Assembly (NCBI GenBank): GCA_001275005.1
Contig: JWZX01001070.1
Span: 1 to 21,255, forward strand
From: Chrysochromulina tobinii
Taxonomy: Eukaryota; Haptophyta; Prymnesiales; Chrysochromulinaceae
Length of the DNA: 21,255 nt
Direction: 5' to 3'
A model generated the notes under the pieces. That model was given only the letters and a program-made list of their open reading frames with translations. It ran no database searches and had not been told where the DNA came from. The translations under genes were made by a program, and so were the position numbers. Position 1 is the stretch's first letter; the number at the start of each line of letters is the position of its first letter. Positions 15,650-21,255 of the stretch are shown piece after piece.

Positions 15650-18600
15650 CTACATGGCTATGTACGGCGTACTAGTGTGGGTAGCAGTCATGTGCATGTC
15701 GTCCGCGTCCGCATGATTCAGAAGCAGTGCGCATCCTTTTGTAGGCTTGCTCCACTTCGCATAGGCCCAACCACCCATCAGGGCAGCCCCAACTCCCAGT
15801 GCCACGCCACCGGCAACGGCAAGGATGACGAGTTGCTGGAGATCTTCTTTGGCAGAATAGGGAGCGGAGCCGCCGGGGAGCTTGATCGCTGCCACAAAGG
15901 GGGTCAGGTAGAGGTTGAGCGCTCCGCTCTCCGCATCCGTGCTGCCGACGATGTCGAAGCCGAGAGTGCTCCCATTGAGCTGAAGCACTCCGATGCGCGC
16001 AGCAGGCGGCGAGCTGGCGGCCTCCGGATAGCTCAGGGGCCCCGTGACGCCGTCAACGTCGGCCGCGCGCAGCTCGGCGACGAGGCTGCGGGCTGGTGAG
16101 CTGTCGCTGAAGCTCGCGGGCGAGCCCGCACGAGTAGCCGCGTCGTGCACGAGCTTCACGGCGTCGTAACTGTACGCTGCCCATGAGGACGTGGGCGCGA
16201 AGCCATACGCGCGCTCAAAGTCGCGTTCAAAGTCGCGCATCGAAGCGGACGCGCGGACGGGGCTCCCGAGGTACGTAACATAGCCCGTGGCTGTGCGAGC
16301 CACCTGTCGTCCCCATGGTGAGTGCCAGCCGCCCGCCGGATGCACCTCCTCTGTTGCGAGCCACGTGTACTCCGCCGCGCCGTCTTGGGCGCCGTCTCCC
16401 CGCCCGTGCGCGTGGTCTCCGTCTCCGTCTTCCACCTCGTGATGGCCATGCGAACGGCCTTGCTGTTGGTGCCCGTGTCCGTGGTCGTGGTCATCGCGGA
16501 GAGGATGGTCATGGCGGCCACGACCACGAAGGACGTCGTCGCCGCCGTCGCTGCCAGAGCGGCCCATGCCAAGCGCGGCGGCCGCGGCGAAGACGCATTC
16601 AGTGGAAGGGCCGGTGGCAGAGACGATGATGGTGCGTGCGCCGCTCGCGCGCACTGCCTCGACGACCCGCGCGACGACGGCCACATTCGAGGCGTTTGCA
16701 GCGCAGCCGTCGCCAATGAGCGCTCCCGTCGACGGGTCCGTGCTCGCAAACGTTTGAATGGTGAGGACTGGGATGTGATGGGCTCTCGCGCTCGCTTCGA
16801 TCACTCGCATGCCCGACAGCCCGAAGGAATCCTCGCTCGCGAGGATGGCTATGGGAGGCATCCGGGATGGCTCTGGAGCGTGTGCGGTGCGCGGCGGCGA
16901 TGCGAGTGCCGCACGCTGCCTCACAACGTCCACGAGCAGCGCGGCCGCGCGGGAATCGGAGTAGATCGTTCGGAACACGTTGGGTGCCACGTCGAGCTCC
17001 GCGGAGGTGGCGCCCGCCGACACGAGCGCCACGCCATGAGGGGCGAGGAACGCCGCCGCCTCGACAGCCACCCGCGACCAGTCGGCGCCCAGCACGGCGT
17101 CGACGCCCTCGCGCACCATCGCTGCAAGGCTCACGTTCAAGCCGGCAGTGCTCCCGTTGGTCTCCACGAGGCTCACGAGCTCGAGGCGAAGTGGCGCCGT
17201 ATCGGGCGTTGGCGACGCCGTGGCGGGCGTGCTGCTACTCGCAGCTGAGGGGAGGCACTGGGCGGCGACGCGCGTCGCCTCGTTGAGCTGCTTGACGGCC
17301 AACTCGACCGCGAGCCGGCCGTCGCGCCCCCAGTTAGCGAGCGTGCCATCAGGGTAGTACGAGCTCGCGAGATACCCCAATCGGAGCGTCCTGGGCTGTA
17401 ACGGCTGTAAAAGCTGTAACGGCTGTAACGGCTGTAACGGCTGTAACGGCTGTAACGGCTGTAACGGCTGCTTGGTTTGAATTTGATTGGCCCTCGGGAC
17501 GTATGAGCTCGCTTCGTCAAGGCCAGTTTGGTGCTCGGCGCCCATCTCGGCGCCCATCGCAGTCGCATTGGCCCTCAGGACGTATGAGCTCGCCTCCTCA
17601 AGGCCAGCAGCGCACGCGCCGTCGGCGTGATCCCACTCGCCCTCGAGCAGCAGCAGCTTGTAGATCGCCGTCGCCGCCTCCGCGTCGCCTGCGAGCGCGA
17701 GTGCGCGGGCCTGCCCCAGACGACAAAGCGGCATGCGAGGGTGCATCGTTGGTGCGAGGCATTGCTCGAACGCAGCCGCGCCAGCTCTCGCGTGTGCGGC
17801 GCGCGCGCTTGGCTCGAGCTCGCGCGAGCTCGATAGCATGAGATTCGTCAAGCCCTCGAGCGCGGAAGACGGCGCAAAGAAGAGCGTGACGCTCGATGGG
17901 ATCTGCAAGTCCGCCGCGTCGGTCTCGAGAACCGTGGCGCGCGCGAGGAGCTCGAGGGCGGTGCTCGTGTTCCCGACGGCCAGGGCCATCAGGCTGCGCA
18001 CCTGCAGCTCGAGGGCGGCCACTCCGCTCCCCTCGTGCGCCTGCCCAGCCGCCTCGTAGTGCAATCTCGCGCGGGAGATCACGTCGAGGCAGCGCGCGAC
18101 ACGCTCTGCCAGGCACCCATCCTCGGAGGAGCACACCCCTCGAATGTAACCGCCGCGCGCGAGCTGCCGGAGCGCCACGACGGCGCCCTCACGTGCGCCC
18201 ACGACGGCGCCGTGTTGAGCGCGGCGCTCGCTCAGGAGCTCGTACAGGGAAGCGAGCGCGATCGCATTGTGCAGGGCGGCATCGGCCAGCGGAGAGTAGA
18301 AGGAGTGCGAGAACACGGTCGCGCCTTGCCATGAGAGGGGCAGAGGAGGCACGGAGGTGATCAGTCCACGCCAGTCCACGGTGGACTGCGCGTCGGCGGC
18401 GCCGAGCCATTCGCTCATGAGGGACCAGAGGGCTTGGCGCGCCGTCATGGCGCTGTACCACTGCAGCTGTGTGGTCGCATTGTACCATGCTGCCCCTACA
18501 AAGTCCGCAAAGTCGTCTGGGCCGAGGGCCGAGGGCGAGGGCATCAATGACCAAGCGCGCCCTGCCCCAACTGTTTGCCCAGTCGCGTACGCCATTCGTG

Positions 18601-19865
18601 CCACGCGGTGGCGCGCCGGGCGGAGCCTGCAGCCCTGCAGCAGCTCGTACTGCTCATACTCGAGCGAGTGGTACATGTTGCCCGCGTTGAATGAGAAGCC
18701 AAAGCCTCCGCCGACGGAGATCGGACCTCCACTAGCTGGCCCATCCCCTCCTTGGGCGAGAGCACCGGAGCTGGCGAACGCGTCGGCGTCCGCCACCGAG
18801 GCGTTGTTGGCCTCGGCAGCATCGCGCCACCGGCCGAGCCGATCGTAGATGTGGCTGGGCATGTGGAGCGAGTGCGTGGCCGACGCCACCGCGCGAGGGT
18901 AGCGCTGCGCGTAAGGCAGTCCCCCGGTGTACACGCTCGCATTCGGAAAGTCGTGCGCATGCATGCCATAACTGCTCCACACGAATCGATCGGCGCGGGC
19001 GGGGAGTGAGCAGGTGCAGGCGCGAGTCGCACAGCAGGGCGAGCGCGTCCGCCAGCCTGGGCAGCGCCCGACTCGGCGCCTGCCTGGGTTCGAAGCGCCC
19101 GACTCGGCGCCTGGGTTCGAAGCGCCCGACTCGGCGCCTGGGTTCGAAGCGCCGGGCCGCGCACTGCAAGGTCCCGCTGAAGTTGGCATCTTTCTCGTAA
19201 GCGGCCGCCGAGAGGACGCGGGCTTGCTCCTGCATGGTGACGCAATAGGCGTTTCGCGGCTCACGGGCGCACACGCCGACGGACCCGACCGCGAGTGACG
19301 CAAGCACGGTGAAGGACTTGGCCGTCTCGTCCGCCGGATGCCTCGCCGCGATCGCGCTTACGGCAGCGAGGTAGGCTGCATATCGAATGGGCCGTGTCAG
19401 CCTCGCTTCCTCCGGCGTCACCGGAGGCTTGGTTCCATTCGGAGCCAAGTTGAGCGCCATGGCCGACGCAAAGTAGTCCTGCTCACGCGCGCTCATGCTG
19501 CCCGGAAAAGCAGGATCACGCCGCGCAGCTTCGAGCACGTCCAAGGACTCGGACGTGTCCTCAGCGTTCCAAATCTGGCGTGAGTTGCAAAGCGCGCGGC
19601 CCCAGGCAGCGAGGAATAGCGTGGGCTCGATGGCGCGCGCGAGATCGAACTCATACTTGCACAAGTCATACATGAAGTTGTGCAGCGCCTTGAGACCCAG
19701 CACAAAGTGCGCGGCCGCGCTTGAATTGGCCGATGAGAAGGAAAAACTCTGCACATTGCCGAGGGCAGAGGTGGGGCAATCTCGGAGCAGCTTGCGCTCC
19801 CACGGGTCGACTTCCGGAGCATCGAGGAACGGGTTCTCGACGCAGCTTGCGGCGTCCATTCCCAT
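15650..19865 (-). CDS. TPR-like / type-1 periplasmic-binding domain fusion membrane receptor
   Basis: Exons 19865-19165 and 18971-15650 join across a 193 bp intron to give 1,340 residues from the ATG at 19865; the true start may be further upstream. Residues about 40-530 match the TPR-type family seen mainly in bacteria: HFVLGLKALHNFMYDLCKYE, FLAAWGRALC, GTLHYGMHAHDFP (formed by the splice) and LHMPSHIYDRLGRWRDAAEA. A Leu-Gln-Pro repeat (about 735-760) links this to a receptor ligand-binding domain (about 762-1275) starting LRLGYLASSYYPDG, then NWGRDGRLAVELAVKQLNEA, VDAVLGADWS, VALVSAGATSAELD and EDSFGLSGMRV. A His/Asp-rich insertion lies at about 1038-1097. One membrane helix (about 1281-1305) and a 35-residue tail follow. 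Topology should be N-terminus outside, C-terminus inside. Many N-x-S/T sites agree. Such binding domains sense small molecules in GABA-B, glutamate and natriuretic receptors and bacterial amino-acid uptake; the ligand here is unknown, and the tail has no kinase or cyclase. Confidence 0.72.
16390..16560 (-). other. Histidine/aspartate-rich insertion in the ligand-binding domain
   Basis: About 58 residues with some eleven His and many Asp/Gly (HDHPLRDDHDHGHGH, SHGHHEVEDGDGDHAHG) sit between the helix FAAAAALGM and the strand YTWLATEE. The two sides read as continuous domain sequence, so this is an inserted loop in frame. Composition would permit Zn or Ni/Co binding; that is inference. Confidence 0.7.
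17394..17472 (-). repeat. 9 bp tandem repeat encoding Leu-Gln-Pro linker
   Basis: Eight to nine units of CTGTAACGG (plus-strand reading) encode LQP repeats on the minus strand, with one LQL variant. The array marks the boundary between the TPR-like part and the ligand-binding part and could be a stiff polyproline-type linker. Confidence 0.9.
17491..17609 (-). repeat. 81 bp in-frame duplication encoding EASSYVxRAN
   Basis: The sequence GGCCCTC(G/A)GGACGTATGAGC and the following AAGGCCAG are repeated 81 bp apart. They encode LDEASSYVPRAN and LEEASSYVLRAN, just N-terminal of the Leu-Gln-Pro linker. Confidence 0.85.
18972..19164 (-). other. Inferred intron of the receptor-like gene
   Basis: On the minus strand the donor is TTGCA/GTGCGC and the acceptor GGAGCAG/TTATGG. 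Joining gives CA plus T, a His codon in phase 2, and rebuilds GTLHYGMHAHDFP, the wording expected for this TPR family. Without the splice neither frame covers both sides of the motif. The intron is 193 bp and carries a tandem repeat. Confidence 0.75.
19069..19155 (-). repeat. 27 bp tandem repeat inside the receptor-like intron
   Basis: Three units of GCGCCCGACTCGGCGCCTGG plus GTTCGAA follow each other, with a fourth partial unit containing GCCTG inserted at the downstream side. The array is entirely inside the inferred intron. Confidence 0.9.
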
Positions 19866-19954
19866 TGGGAGCACCTCGGGGTACAGTTGGAGCGACCAGG
19901 ACACGATTCTTCATCAACAAGATTCGCCATCAACGGTTTCTATGCAGTATTTAC

Positions 19955-19993
19955 CAAATCGAGCACCGCTATGATATAACAGCATTCGAGCAT
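19955..19993 (-). other. Candidate first exon with signal-peptide-like start
   Basis: A minus-strand ATG at 19993 opens 13 codons (MLECCYIIAVLDL) up to a good donor, TTG/GTAAAT. An 80 bp intron (19954-19875, acceptor CCCGAG) in phase 0 would join it to VLPMGMDAASCVEN and supply the hydrophobic N-terminus that the receptor-like protein needs. Start, donor, phase and length all fit, but the acceptor is not CAG and the fit may be chance. Confidence 0.35.
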
Positions 19994-20006
19994 TGTAAAC
20001 CGTCTT

Positions 20007-21122
20007 CTATAGTCCTACGACCTGTTGCCGACTCGAGACCCAGGGCGTTCCGATGGGCGACATTTGAGTCGTCTGGCGAGCCGGCGTGCTCTTGATCACC
20101 TCGCTATGCCGTGCGTGATCCGCTTGGAGATCGTCCAGATGTGAGCCGTCCCGGCACAGCGTTCGCAGCGCTGGAGGCAACTCGTCCAAATGCGAGTCGT
20201 GGCTCAGCTTCACCGGAGGCGCGGCTGGCGGCGCGCTGGGAGTGGCTGGCGGCGCAGGCGGCGACGGCGGCACTTTGAAGCGGCCTGATCTGAATCTTGC
20301 GCCGAAAGTTCGAACTGCGTCAGCGAGCGTTGGCGCCTCTCCGGCGACGCGGGCTGATTTAAGCGGCGAGGGAAGCTTCGGCGCGTCCGGCATTGTCTTG
20401 GTGTGACCCCTGCTTCTCACGGCCAACGATGGGTGCTTCACGAGGTAGCGTCTGATGCCGCCACCCTCCAGCAAGCCCCGCTCGACGGGCACGACCATTT
20501 TCTCCTTCTTCATCATCATCGCTGCAGCAGCTGCTGCAGGCGCTGCTCCGGCAGCCGCTCCGGCAGGCTGCTCCGCAACGTCCGCCAGGCTGTTCGACGG
20601 TCGTGATGACAAGTGCTGCTCCGCATAGTCAGTAAAGCTGATCGACGGTCGTAATGACTCCTCGTCCAGGGACTGCCCGCTCTGGGACTGTCCGCTCTGG
20701 GACTGCTCATCCGCCCAGCCGCATCTCAGGAGCTCTGGCGGAAGAGGCTCCGGAGACGCCGCCGGCGGAAGAGGCTCGATCGCCGGCACGTCCACAGACA
20801 GCAGCGGTGCAGCGGCTGCTTTAGCTACCACGACTTGAACAGTGTGTTGGAAGTCTCCGTACTTCTTGCTGGAGGTTGGTGGCGACGTCCCTCGTGAAGG
20901 TTCGCGTCTTAAATGTGCCCGTGCTGATTCCAGGATGACACTCTGGAACTTTTGGGTCGGTTGTGAGGGTATTGGGTAGGGCCGAGCGCCGCCACCACCG
21001 TACCGTTGCCGGCTGCTGTTCGACAGGCTGAGTAACAGTGCCACATAGATGGCATGCTCGCGCAGACGGACTTCTTCCTCATGAGATAGAGGTCCCTCGT
21101 GCTGAGAGCCGCTATTGCCCAT
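20007..21122 (-). CDS. Low-complexity protein with N-myristoylation-type start, unknown function
   Basis: 371 residues, ATG at 21122, one open frame. MGNSGSQ matches the N-myristoylation pattern (Gly2, Ser6), so membrane attachment from the cytosolic side is likely if an N-myristoyltransferase is present. A helix follows (EEEVRLREHAIYVALLLSLS). The rest is rich in Pro, Ala and Ser with repeats: SQSGQ twice, FTDYAEQHLSSRPS and LADVAEQ, an Ala run ending in MMMKKEKM, a basic patch RRYLVKHPSLAVRSRG, Pro-Ala repeats (PPAPPATPSAPPAAPP) and SHLDEL / SHLDDL. No known domain is recognised. A donor-like CAACAG/GTCGTA lies just before the stop, so joining to the downstream receptor-like gene is conceivable, but the cytosolic start argues against it. 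Confidence 0.6.
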   Translation of the reverse strand: MGNSGSQHEGPLSHEEEVRLREHAIYVALLLSLSNSSRQRYGGGGARPYPIPSQPTQKFQSVILESARAHLRREPSRGTSPPTSSKKYGDFQHTVQVVVAKAAAAPLLSVDVPAIEPLPPAASPEPLPPELLRCGWADEQSQSGQSQSGQSLDEESLRPSISFTDYAEQHLSSRPSNSLADVAEQPAGAAAGAAPAAAAAAMMMKKEKMVVPVERGLLEGGGIRRYLVKHPSLAVRSRGHTKTMPDAPKLPSPLKSARVAGEAPTLADAVRTFGARFRSGRFKVPPSPPAPPATPSAPPAAPPVKLSHDSHLDELPPALRTLCRDGSHLDDLQADHARHSEVIKSTPARQTTQMSPIGTPWVSSRQQVVGL

Positions 21123-21255
21123 GAGGGCGTGCCGCGAGAGACGCAGCCAAAAGGTTGAGAGTCCAAGATTGAGAAAGGGTCAGTTGAATCGACACACAAG
21201 GTACCGACCAGCCACTACCACGCGAAACACTGCCACGCAGTGGTCGCGTCGCTCG
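21123..21255. other. Upstream flank at the right edge
   Basis: 133 bp upstream of the myristoylation-type gene. No gene or clear promoter element is visible before the window ends. Confidence 0.4.

Noticed and set aside
16322-17248. 308-residue plus-strand frame over the ligand-binding domain
   Set aside because: Antisense shadow in GC-rich DNA; the minus strand has clear domain motifs.
18732-19904. Separate 390-residue minus-strand protein ending in an Arg/His-rich tail
   Set aside because: Its N-terminal part is real but its tail is the intron repeat and a shifted frame; the splice at 19165/18971 explains it as exon sequence of the receptor-like gene.

Overview
The window is most likely nuclear DNA of a GC-rich, intron-containing eukaryotic microalga; a haptophyte-like alga is my best guess, not something the sequence proves. 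The support is: eukaryotic gene families (bestrophin-like channel, glycogenin-type glycosyltransferase, Ser/Thr kinase, single-pass membrane receptor), reading frames that only make sense after removing 80-190 bp GT-AG introns, monocistronic genes on both strands with convergent and divergent spacing, many tandem repeats inside exons and introns, and no ribosome-binding sites or operons. No rRNA, tRNA, CRISPR array or intact mobile element was found.

Layout, left to right. (1) 2-4891 (+): 3' part of a large low-complexity, coiled-coil protein gene running off the left edge, read through four introns and with one reading-frame break in a poly-glycine tract near 4486. (2) 5696-7072 (-): bestrophin-like anion channel. 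(3) 7213-8889 (+): major facilitator superfamily transporter, divergent from the bestrophin across about 140 bp. (4) 9457-10632 (-): histidinol-phosphate aminotransferase. (5) 10740-12449 (+): Ser/Thr protein kinase, divergent from the aminotransferase across about 107 bp. (6) 12665-13699 (-): GT8 glycogenin-like glycosyltransferase. (7) 14004-14900 (-): secretory-pathway glycoprotein of unknown function, 5' end incomplete, with a DxD-like motif near its C-terminus. (8) 15650-19865 (-): a large fusion of a TPR-type region with a type-1 periplasmic-binding (receptor ligand-binding) domain and one C-terminal membrane helix, interrupted by a 193 bp intron. (9) 20007-21122 (-): proline/alanine/serine-rich protein with an N-myristoylation-type start.

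The genes do not form an obvious pathway; they look like ordinary neighbours in a compact protist genome. The most unusual item is gene 8, whose architecture (TPR-like solenoid, ligand-binding Venus-flytrap domain with a histidine-rich insertion, membrane anchor, short tail) I do not recognise as a described receptor type. The second theme is repeats: three of the five better-supported introns carry tandem or shared repeats, and one 25 bp repeat unit is shared by two introns of gene 1, which recalls introner-like intron gain. Intron positions are inferred from frame continuity and splice signals only; transcripts would settle them.
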